From Ophthalmolycus amberensis (Eukaryota > Chordata > Actinopteri > Perciformes > Zoarcidae), in the NCBI GenBank assembly GCA_024529925.1, contig JAFEUB010000716.1, forward strand, positions 2,588,501-2,652,500: a DNA stretch of 64,000 bases, given 5' to 3'. The position numbers were made by a program, and so were the translations under genes. Shown here one piece after another: positions 23,170-34,900 of this stretch. The notes under the pieces were generated by a model. The model was not told the origin of the DNA. It searched no databases and worked only from the letters and a program-made list of their open reading frames with translations. The stretch's first letter is position 1. Every line of letters starts with the position of its first letter.

Positions 23170-23664
23170 TCAGTCTGTTAGTTTGAGTACATAGTTGACA
23201 GGAAATGTCCCACTCCTGGATGGGTCCCCCTCTATGTGACCAGCCTGTTAGGATAGAGATAAACAGAGCACTTTAAAAAAAAAAGCTGAGAGCTGAAAAG
23301 ACAAAGACAATGATCAAAGCAAACTATACAAAGCTAAACAATACTTATCAACAATATGCAATACTAAGCATTCAATATTGAACTACTCACACATGTAAAT
23401 CCCACTTACTGGTCAGTATCCTGTAGTTGTAGTGCAGTTTTGGACGTAATATTCTATTAATAGTCTAAGAAATATATTTCCCTTCCTGTTAAATCTACAA
23501 GGCACCGTAGAAGAAGTTGTAGTTGCACTTACCCACCAGTGGGGGTCATTAGTGGCCGTGACCACAATGATCTCATCTTTGAAAAAGGCCAGCTGCTCAG
23601 AACTGACTGCTCTGCAGTCCACTAAAGCCCTGACACGCTTCTGATGTGGCCTGCTGCCAGAAAC
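23170..23664 (-). other. asap3: asap3 exons 25-26: C-terminal SH3 domain
   Basis: Residues about 945-1005. Order: RVRALVDCRAV (ALYDY-like, with Val for Tyr), QLAFFKDEIIVVTATND, the HWW pair, AGHIEGDPSRSGTFPVNYV, ending LKLTD. WW, the GxFP-type proline and NYV are all kept. The intron between the two exons falls after WW. Human ASAP3 ends before this domain while ASAP1 and ASAP2 have it. Confidence 0.93.
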
Positions 23665-25928
23665 CTGAAGGAGACATGGCATATATTTATCAGTGATTTA
23701 TATTGACTGTGAAATCTCACAGTTTTCTGATACTCCACAGGGGGGGGGGGAAAAAAAAGTTCGGTGAAATTGAAGATTGTGACGTGAAGGACTTGATATG
23801 CAACAGAAAAAGGCTTCTTTGTGATGTTTACCATAGCGTTCTTGCGGGGTCGTGGGACACAAGACACTACAGGTGAGGGTGGTGGTGCTGGAGCAGGAGC
23901 TGGAGCTGGACCAGGAGCTGGAGCAGGAGCTGGGGGGAGGCCGGGACTGTTCCCCACTAAGCTGCAGTACAGCTCCTCCTGGCTGCCCACACAACTTGGA
24001 GACAACGCGCCACATTTCCCTTGGCTGCCTGCTCCACTGCTGGCCCGACGATATGAAGTGGTCTTCTCTGAACTGGAAGGGTGGAGAAGTCATGAAATAT
24101 CTGTGATCCAACGAGGCCTTTATCATATCGAGTTGCTTTTTAACACGTCAAAACAGAGGACAGCCAGAAACTCATATACATCTGTGTAGGAGTAAAGATA
24201 AGGACAGTAAATAGTGATATTTCAGTTTTTGTCATTAGACATGGCATCACGGCCTTCTTTACACCTGATACTATTGTGCGGACAGCAATGTGTTATCACA
24301 TCCTAGCAGCGCGGTCTCACCTGACGGGCCCGATGTGACTCTGAGAGGATGTTGGCGTGACACTGCCTTGAGCACCAGGCAGAGCTCCCTGTCCTTTGGG
24401 AGACCTAGGTGGTCTCGCTCCTTGGCCTTCTGTGTTGGATGAAGGGGTCTGATGTCTCGCCTGTGTCTGGGGACTGGAGGAGTGGGAGGCTGGGTTAGAG
24501 CACCGTCGTGGTAGGGCTTCCTTTGTCGTAACCGATATCTGGGGGTCCGAGCAACCTGTGGAGGGGGAAAGCGGTGCAAAGAATTTAAAACAAGCGCAAC
24601 AGCGTAGATCGTACGCATTTATAAAAACATCTATTTAATTAAGTTGTTCATTCACTCAAAAACAAATGACCTAAAACTTAATGTGTTGAACTGGCAAAAA
24701 ATTTAATTGGGGCATTTTTATAATGCAAATAAGCCGAAGACTGTACGCTGCAGTAGCTCACCTCTCTGGATGGATTTAGCTGGCAGTGGTGGAGGCATTG
24801 ATGTTCCCGAGGGGGCGCTGTTGGCTGGAGGATTTCCATATAGAAACTCTAGGTTCTCATATGTCTGACAAGGCCTGCTTCCAGCATTACCACTGGCACC
24901 ATTACCCATACTCCAGCGGGCAAAGGAAGTTCCACCGCCTCCATTTGAGGATAGAGGAGAGCAGTTTTTGGGTAACGGGCTCACCTGGAAGAAAGTGGAA
25001 AGGAGCACAAGGTCATTTCTAGTTTCTCCTCAACTTTCTTTGTTTAATTTATTTTAATTGCCTTTTTCTCGTAAGTAGAGTAGATTGCAGAGGGAAAAAA
25101 AGGCTATAAAATGCTTTTTTGGCAGAGAGTCAAAGCCAGTAATGAGAGTGTGTGGGGGTGTGTGTGTTGCTTACCCTCTCATCCAGCTCATCCTCGCTGT
25201 CATAAAACTCCTGAGACTGTGTCTCCCACATGAACTCCACATGGATCTGAGAGTTAAACTTCCCACTCTGGGCCAGCTCCAACTAAAACACACACAGAAG
25301 CACAAACCTTCAAACGGGCAGTGACGAACAGGGCGTGAATATATGTCAACACAATACATCACACATCCTTCTGCAATTTGGGAAGACCTATTAACAGAAA
25401 CCTAGCTCCTGACTGGCAATGATCAGTCATGTCAGTGTGACATTGGGTTCAGCAGAAGTTTCAACAACAATTAAATGAGCAAAGCGGGTTAAATGAAATA
25501 AAAGTCCTGAGGCCACACCTCATTGCAGCTTTCATATTAAAAACAGGCCATCTTCATGAAAAATGTAATAAATTCAGCCAACAAGTAAACAGGTTGAATT
25601 TGTGTAACCTTTTATAATCTCTACACAACAAGCTTGTAAAAGAAGGTCGTGCGTAATCAAACAGGATATTACACAATGCAGGTCTGATTCAGTGGGGCAG
25701 AATTCCCGGTAAGAAAATAAAAAAGTGTTTATAAGTGACACACACTGGGACCTGATGAGGATTAGATTCCTTGTCCTGGGAGTGAGTCCTGCGCATAGCT
25801 CTGCTGCACGGGGAGTTATTTCAAGGTAGTATTTCCAGCTGTGGAAGTTGTCTTGTTTTGTTTCTGGCGTTGGGTTTCGGGTAGAAATCTCAATGTTGCA
25901 ACTTGATTCCTCAGTTGAATTTACCTCC

Positions 25929-25961
<33 letters not shown>

Positions 25962-28900
25962 CTTACAATTTATGAATTAAAGCTTAAAGCCAAATTAGAG
26001 AGAGAGCGAGAGCGAGAGAGAGTGGGGGGTCTCACCAGCTCGACACACTGTGCATGCTGCAGCCTCCGTGCAATATCAAGAGCTGTTTCTCCTGCAGAGT
26101 TCACTATAGGACATTTGAAAGAAGAAAACGGTTTAAGTATTTATTGATTACACTAGGTGAAAGAAAAACAGAGTCAAAAAAGAGTTACCTGTTTGTAGGG
26201 CTGCCTTTGCTTTGAGCAGTAACTTGAGAGACTCGGGCTTGTGATGCAGGACGCTGTAGTGAAGAGCTGTGTTTCCTTCTGCTGTTCTCTTCTCCAGACA
26301 GTTGCTGTAGAGGGAACAGACAGTACAGGCAGATGGTGGATAAATGTCACGAATGTACACTACTGATAAAGCGCTTAATCATTCATGACTACTTGTCGGT
26401 GTCTGACCTATTCTGGCAGAGGAAATCCACAAGTGCCAGAGAGCTTCTTTCCTCCAGACGCACGGCGAGATGAAGAGCAGTCTCTTTGATCCCCTGAAAC
26501 AGGAAGAGGAAAGCACCAATGAGGCAAAACTGTTGACCCTCAGGAAAGGCTCCTAAGTCAGTACACCAAGTGGCTGCATTTTGTTTCTGATAATCGAGTC
26601 TAAAGATATGCAACTAGATTACCAGAGGAGCCAATGGCTGACCCCGACACAAACAACTCATTTGTGTTTGCGTGTTAAAAAGTGACACCATGCCGAGAGC
26701 TTTAAGCGTTATCTGTTTATGTGAAGTGCAGAAGGAGGGGCAGGAGAGGAAGAGAAGTGCCGGCGTGAATTCAATGAGCTCGTCTCACTTTTTCCTCAAG
26801 AGACGTGAACTCTGACCTTAAAGCTGAAATAATAAACGAGGGCCAACCAAAACAAACAAACAAACACACTTATACGCACACGGTGGAGTCAGCAGTGTTA
26901 CATACTGCTTATGCAGGAGTCAGGAAGTGTATGACAGGCAGGGTGGAACGTGATTAAAGACAAGAAGACGAGCAGCGGCGGGGGAAAACGAGACAAGTGG
27001 ATGAGGAGAGAGAAAAAAAAAGGGGGAAGATTGAATTAGAGGCCAGAAGAGATGGGAGGGCCTGTGATTTACCCACCCACACAAGAGGACAATTAACACA
27101 TATTTCACATACTCTAAACATCCACACACCTCCTACAGTCTGAATGTTGTGGCCTTTTGTAACACTTGATTCTATTTTAAGCCATTTCCTTCAAAGTCCT
27201 AAAGTGACATGAACATGTTAGAAACATTGCACCAATGTATGTGGAGATGTAAACAAGCCCGGTGGGCGGCCTGGTCAGGATGCAGCGGCCATTCATCCTA
27301 AATGCATGACATCTGTGGGAGTTTAAATGTGTCAGGAGATTGTAGAGATTTACTACACACATTCCCACCCTAACGGGACCCATGTCGGGGAGAAACGCTG
27401 GAGTGGAAATCCACTTGTGGATGTAAATTATCCTCACCTGTCCATCGCTGAGTGTGAGCGGTTTGGAAATGTCCGCGCCCTCAGCGTAGAGCTGTAGAAG
27501 AGAAGTGAGGTTGTGACTCCTCACAGCGTCGTACAGCCGGCCGGGGTCTGCTTCTTCTCTGCGCAGGACGTACCGACGCTCGGCGTACTTCGCCACAATG
27601 TACTCCTTTCTGGCGTTCCTGGTTGTTAAATTAACACAGTTTAATGAAAAAATACAATAGATATAGATCACTAAATTGTCTTTTCTTCCTTTTGAACAAT
27701 CACATTGTTAGTTCAACAGAAATCGGGGACTCACATGTCACTTTGTGGCAATGGTTTGACAGAGTCATCTGGAAGGCCCGCCTCCATGATGTCATTGAAT
27801 CTGGTGTTGCCAATACTGACAGCCAACTGAAGGGACACACAATGCAGCCACAAAGATGTGATATTAAAGCATTTCAATGAAAAGCAGACGTTATCATAAA
27901 GTCTAATTAGTAAATCCTGACAATACAAAAATGGATTGTGTTTGTTTTCGTGTGAATTGTTTGTTTCCGTGGGTGTATTTAGTACCAGAAGCTCAGAGGT
28001 GCTCAGGAGGTCCAGGGTGAGTGACTGGATCCTGGAGTAGTGGACACCCAGCTCTCTGTGGATGCCAGAGCACTCTATACAGGTCAGGATGCCCAAATTG
28101 GTCGACAGCCATGTTGGATCTGAGACACACAGACACAAAGAAGTCAAGAGACTGTGAAACCCAATAACACAGCTTGAATTGATACATGTTGTTTATGAAT
28201 ATTGCATTAAACTGGTGAGCGAGTTGCTTCTACAATGATCTTCAACAACATAGACCGGCTGACCTGGTGCTCCACAGTCGGTGCAGGCCTCGTTGCCGGG
28301 CATGTGTCGGAGCTCGGCGATGATGCTTCGGGAGAGTTCCTGCAGCCCGCTGTCCTGGAGCTGGAGCTGGTCGCCTACCAACGCTGTGTTCAGGGCCTCC
28401 TCCTTACTGTTCTGCAGCACTGACACCCAACTTAAGTACAGGGGCACAGACGTACAGAAAACAAGAAGTTAATAAAAGATGCAAAATGTTGTTTTGTAAC
28501 TTCAGTCTTTTCCCCAAGAAGATCAAAAGTAGTCCATGTGTTTTTGCTTTTGCACTGTCTGGTGATTAGTCATCATCACTCTCGCTCTCATGAGTTCTCT
28601 ACCACCCGGACTCAAACTGAATCACACGTTCTTTATGAAGGTTCTTCAATTCCCTTCAAACCATTTCCATCTCCCTCCGTCCCTCAACTCACACATCACA
28701 TCAAAGAATCTGCCGGCAGGCCCACACACAAGGGAAGGGTAAGGGACAGAACCACCCCCCCCCCCCCCCCCATGCACTCCCCTCAATCCCCACATCACAA
28801 AACAACAAAGTCCCCTTGCTCGCTGTAAAGAGAAGTCCCACCCAAAACCAGCTGGGCCAGTGGGCTCCTAGAGGACAGCGCTTTCTTTCTGCTTCATTTA

Positions 28901-31900
28901 GTTTCTCTCCCTTTTTGGGGTATTGTCAGCCCTGCATACATCATCAGAATAAATACAATCTTTATCTTTCTGTATTATGATCTTTAGTACACTTCTCGGC
29001 CTTCTCTTCAAGTGCGTATTTCCTATGAAGACATGAGCTCAAATAAAAAAGGTGCATGACGTGTAACAACTTGTTTAGACAAAGACAAAATACAAGAGGT
29101 AAGAAAGTGAATAACATCAGCAGGTTACAGTCGTTTCAACACTTACATCATACATTCCTGCTCGTCTTCTGCCTGGAAACGGTACGTCCTATTATCTAGG
29201 GAGGAAGAGAAACAGTGGTTAGATGTTGTCAGTGGATCTTTAGAAGAAAAAAAGAACGAATCAACAGAAGAGTTAAAAATAGAAATGGCCTAAAACAAGC
29301 ACACAATCACCCTTTTGCCACGTCACAACAGTGCATTAATCATAAAACATCTCTGGCATCCATCCCATATAAAATGTGTCTGGTCCCAGTTTCTATTAAT
29401 GTGGGCACCAGATAGGCAAGCAGTCCACACAGCTGCACTGCATGCGACTCTTAAAGAGTCTTTAATGATGATATGTGGAGGGTGAAGTGTTCCGGGTCCA
29501 AAGTTAGGAATGAACCTACGAGTGACCAGGTCAAAGGTCCTCCTGTCCTCTGGGTTCGGGCGCACCTGACAGGTCAGTAGGTTCAGCTTGGCTGGCGGTC
29601 GATTGATCTGAAGATAGACACAGACGCTAATGTGAGCGCGAACTGGAGAATTGGACAGATTTCAGATTCCACTTTGATCTGAAGCGGAATGCTTTGTGGC
29701 AGTTCAGCCCATTTGTCCTCACCGTACTGTGAGAAATTGTCAGGCAGCCAAATTTCACTCCACACTTCCTCTTCTGCCAAACCTTCCTGATCCTGCTGGA
29801 TGACATGCCAAAGGGAGAGAAAAAACAAAACTGAGAAAAAAATGTACTGATTTTAAACACAAACTACTGAAGTAATCATCATCAACCTGAAGGACTTTTG
29901 TGCAGCACATGAAGTGATAAAAGTTTAACATGTACCCTTGAATTGCATACTGGTGATCTACACACTGTGCTGGCCAAGCCTAACTCCTGTTTACAGCACT
30001 TCACTGTTGTTTTCATTATCCTGATTAATTCACTTAAAATGGCTGAGAACGTGTTCTGTTTTGTCAGTGGCCTGAGGAAGGATTGCTCTCACTCGTCTCC
30101 CATTCACCGTTCTGAACCACATCCCCTCTCCTTATCTTACTGTAATCGAGCTCTCTCTGTGTGTATGTGTGTGTGCGTGCGTGCGTGCATGGATCCGTTC
30201 AGTTGGCGAGTCTGCCAATAAGTTTCACAGGAGGGGCCCCTGCACGGATCGTCATCTCACAATAATGAGGACCAGGTGGGGTAGACAAAGTCTGAAGCGC
30301 TCTCTCTCTCTCTCTCTTACTCTCTCTTACTTTTTGATCTTGTTCACATCTTGTATTCCATGTGTTTTTCAGTTCTAATACACTACTTGTATTAGAACTG
30401 GCTGTGCCGTGACATTGGGACGCTGTAACCAATGCTTTTACTCACCCATCACTCTTCTTGAGCAGGAAGCCAGATTTCTCTGTCCCATACTTCTTGTTGC
30501 CCTGTGGTTGGTGGATGCTGTAGCCATTGCCAGAGTTCTTCCTGTTCAGATACTCCTAGGATACAAACAGAGATTCAGGACTTTACTTCAAAAGCATGAG
30601 GCCAGCTCTGAAAATCTAAAACAAGTGTGGCAATACAGAGTAATCCGATAGTATCAACTCGCAATTAAAGCCGTCTGCCGCTGGACATTTTAGAGCCCAC
30701 ATCTTGTTTCTATGTTGAAACAGTACAACTGAAGATATTGAATCTGCAAATGTAAGGTACTTTATATATAATGCGTATCGCAAAGAGACATAAAAAAAGC
30801 ATACCTCTTTCCCCTCCACTTGCAGAAGTAATCTGAGAGAATCCCTCAACTGAGTGAGTTGTTTTACCTCCTCGTCCTGGTCCAGGCGCACCTAAAAACA
30901 CAGCACCGCAAAAGTCAGTTTATTCAGTTGCAAAAATAAAGAAAATAATTGGAAGAACATGTTTTTGTGTTTTATCATATCCAGTGTTTTTTTTTTCTTC
31001 ATTTGTTCCAAGAATTGGGTGTGGAATGACATCAGAGCTTTGTGTAATGGACTAAATAATGCAGAACAGAGCTCAGTACTGGGGTGTGTCGTCCTAGGAG
31101 GTTGTGCATTTTGTATGAAAGCAGCAGCAGAGTGACCAGTCTTTCATGGTACATACATAAGTCCAAGTTTAACTGAAATAGTTCAGCATTTTTCCAGGGA
31201 GCCATAACATAGTTCCGGGTCTGAATTTCCTTCTTAATGCTGAGGTCTGGCATGCCTGAGCGGGTCTCTGTTCCGCTTATGCAGAACCAGAAAAACCTCT
31301 AACGTCCTTAGTGTCACAGTTTAGTCTGTTTCCAGGGCTCTATCCAGAAAAGAGACTGGAAACCCGTCGGAGTGGTTGGAGAAATAGGTGCGCATCAGGG
31401 AAGGAATGAAAATAAGGGATGCTTTCTGTTTCAACTTCTGGAAATAGGGGGAAGCATTTCTGGGAATAGGCTGCAATAAGTGTCTCTGCCTGTGGGTTCA
31501 GCTGGGGGGGGGGGGGGTTCATAGGAGGGGGGAGAGACGGAGGCTTTGGCTGTGGTGAGAGAGTAACAGAGAAGCAGAGCTATAGGAGGCACTAAAACAC
31601 ATTGTGATTTACAGTGAAAGCTTTACTGCTTCTTAAACTGTGTTTAAGAAGCAGTACCTACTGTGACTGAGAAACGGCTGACAAATGAAGAAAACGCCAC
31701 AAGTGTGAGGGAGGCTCGGGGGTATGATAACATTAATATGTACAGTATGTGCATGTGTTCTGTAAATTGTGAATCATCAGTTTTAGACAGTCAGGGCAAC
31801 AGCAGTTACCACAGACCCTAACCTTTGACCTCTTAATCATGACGAATATCCTTCTGAAATCATAACAAAGCTGGATAATAACAATACTAGATGACTGACA

Positions 31901-34900
31901 CACTGGTTGGTGTGATGCAGGTAGACAGTATTTACCGTGTGAACAGAAGCAGCGAGCTTCTCGATAAAGGGAGCGAGATTCTCTGCAGCTTTCAGCCCAT
32001 CCTGAAAGAAACTGAGAACAGAGAAAGAACAAATGCTGAGTCATGATGGTACTTCAGTCCAAACATCCGAGTGCACACCGGCCAAAACATCACATGCCAA
32101 AGCTGTGTAGGCAACTCTGTTCCCACATAAAACTCTTGGTATGATTAAAATAGCTTAATGGTTAACAACAGTAATAATAGCGTGTAAAATAAAAATGAAT
32201 GAACCTCACTGAAACCAAATCCATGTGTTTCTTAAGCCAGGAAAATATGCTGGTTCTTATTTCACTTTCACATTGTAGAACAAAATGGCAACAAGGTAAA
32301 AAAGAAAAATAGTAAAGGTGACACCGGCTGAGACTGACCTGAGCTGGGCCTGGAAATATTTGATGAGGCTCTGGAGAAGATCAGGGCCCTGACGCACTTT
32401 CAGCTCCTGGATCTTCAAAAGATACTGAAAGCATAAACAGAGACTTTTAAGAAACGATCCAGAAGTGGCAGCTCTCCGTTGGAAAGGCCAGATGGTTCCA
32501 TGGAAACATTGAAGCTTGAGCCTATAGACCACGGATGAGTGCAATATTTATACATTTGCGGTATTACAAACTGGGTCTCTGTGGCGACATTCTCGGGCGC
32601 TGCTGTATTAAGTTGCTGCTCATGCAAACAGAACATCTCCTACCGCTGCAGCTTCACATGTAAAAGCATTAAAAGCATTTAACTGGTCGAACACACATCT
32701 TAAATATCTTGTTTTGAGCGTGTTCTAATTAATATGTAGCTCCTTACTTTCGAGGACACTTCTTCTACACAGACACATAGAGCAGGCTTTATTGTGAAGG
32801 ATTTCCATCCTGTGTGGAAGGAATGACTACACTCTCTGCTCCATGAAACCAAAGTCTGAATCTGTCTCTTTGTAGCTGAAGCAGAGACAGGCTCAGTGAA
32901 GTGTTCCTCTACTTTGTGTACGTCTGTGTGTGCTTGAGAGTGTTTTTATGTCTGCAGTGTGAAAGAGAGGAGGACAAACAGACAGAGAGACGGAGGGTTC
33001 GAGCGGTTAACAACAAGTGGAAATTCCATTTTCCCTGCCTCTCCTCTTTGTCTCAACAGCTGGCCTCAGTCAGGATTAGACTTTTTTTCTTTTCTTCTCA
33101 GGGCTTTTTCCAGCCACATGTGCACTGACACACTAAGCTGAGACTGTATGGAACAGCACTGGCAGAGCATTAGACAAGGGTGGTTCATGAAGCATCTGCC
33201 TTTGAACTGCACTTTCTACTGTGTACAACCACGCTCGACTGGAACTCTGCAAGACGCAAACAACTCACGTACGTCTTTCTAAAACATGTTTTTTCCATCA
33301 TGGGAATTACCGGAGAAAAAGGCGGATCGACCCTGGCCATGCAGTGGACCATGGAGGGAATATGGAATCCACAGAGCAGACCACCCATGTGAACTAAACC
33401 ATCACTTCAGGTAGGGGAAAGGTGTCTGGGTCTGGTATTTGGACTGGCACTAATCCCTCACCTCACACATTTGCAGCTGAAAGGTCCTTCTCTCCCTCTC
33501 CATGTCCTCCCCGCCGTCTGATCCCTCCGTCTTGATCAGACCCAGCTGCCTGGTCTTCTCCTTCCTCTCCTTCTCTAGCTTCCCTCTGATGGGGGAGGGA
33601 AGGAAGAGGGGGGGGGGGGGAGCATTATTGATGTGCACCACGTACCTAACAATTCTTTTACCTGTCCGATCAACTCTTTGTGTAATGATTCACTTTTTGA
33701 GCATTTTTTCCCTCTTAAATCATTCACCTTCCTCATAGACAGAAGGTAGAGGAAGTTGAATGAAGGGAAAAAAGGGAGAGGGGAACTCTCCTCACAACAT
33801 TATAAAACACTTTACACCACCTGCCCGCTGTCAGAATGAGCTCAAATAAGGCTAGGCCATGGGGAATGAACTATTATCCTATTAACCTCTGCTGTTATAT
33901 CATCGATGACCCAGTAAAACACGTGCCATGTGATTCTCCTCAGGCAAAAAACATCTGTCTGAGGCTTCAAGTCCTTTTCTCTCAAGAAGCAATCAGGCTT
34001 AAAGATGAAGCAGTGGACTATAATCACACAATGTGTTCGCCGTATGAATGCGAGGTAACAAATGAAGTGTATGGTTAATTACATTTTGATGTCGTACTCC
34101 TTCCAGCTCTTCTCCATGTGTTTCTTATGCTCCTGCAGAGAAGAGAAGAGAAGAGAAGAGAAAAGCGTTGAGATGAAATGGTTAGCAGTCCACATACAGT
34201 CAGGTGAACTGGTTATTATCTGCGTAGAGCCAGACAGGTCATGCACAGACACATGATTACTCACATAACGCTAACTAGTCTGCTATCTGGCTGAACAAGA
34301 TTCCAGTAGCACTTTGTCTCCTTTGGCAGTTACAGTGAAGCAATGTTCAGCCGTCGAATCAGCTGTTTCAAAGACAGGGCAGTGACAGGAGCTTACTAAA
34401 GCATTAGCTCGTTATTACTCACTAGTCTGTCGGCAATGCAAATAAAAAGGGACAAATACTGAGCAAGACAGATCGGTTCAGTATCGGGACGTAGCTTAGT
34501 CTTACTCATTAATCTGCATAAACAGCCGCATCTTATCCAATATCAGGCTCAGCTGCGTCTATGGCAGAGACAGACAGGATTACCTGCTTTATGAGGAAAT
34601 CCACCCTAAAACTGATTTTACATTGTGATGACAGTAAAGTCAACATCAACAAACGCAGACTGTATTCCTGAGCTGCAGAAAAGCCCCACATTACAAAAAC
34701 ATCAACATGGGTGCTGTCTTGAAAGTTGTTCCTTTTATTCATTGTAGAGCTTATGCTTTGATTTAATGTCATTTCAATTAAAGACCAGATATGGTTATTT
34801 TGCCAGAATTCCGGAATCTACCTCTAATGTCTACTTTACAGATAAATGATAATATTTGTTTAAAGTATTGGTCTGTAGCTGAGTGAAAGGAAAATAGACT

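Larger units (their letters stand above)
28264..30555 (-). other. asap3: asap3 exons 10-14: PH domain
   Basis: Residues about 305-400. It starts KSGFLLKKSDGIRKVWQKRK, continues with the strand pattern FGCLTISHSTINRPPAKLNL and THNRTYRFQAEDEQECMIW, and the final helix is WVSVLQNSKEEAL with the conserved Trp (residue 388). In the family it binds phosphatidylinositol 4,5-bisphosphate and is needed for GAP activity. Confidence 0.92.

Noticed and set aside
24271..24618. 115-codon frame as the asap3 exon 23 reading frame
   Set aside because: Exon phases force another frame in this exon (Ser/Pro/Gln-rich), which keeps the whole transcript open.
31624..31656. microRNA precursor
   Set aside because: The stem is only 15 bp with a 3-base loop, far too short for Drosha/Dicer processing.
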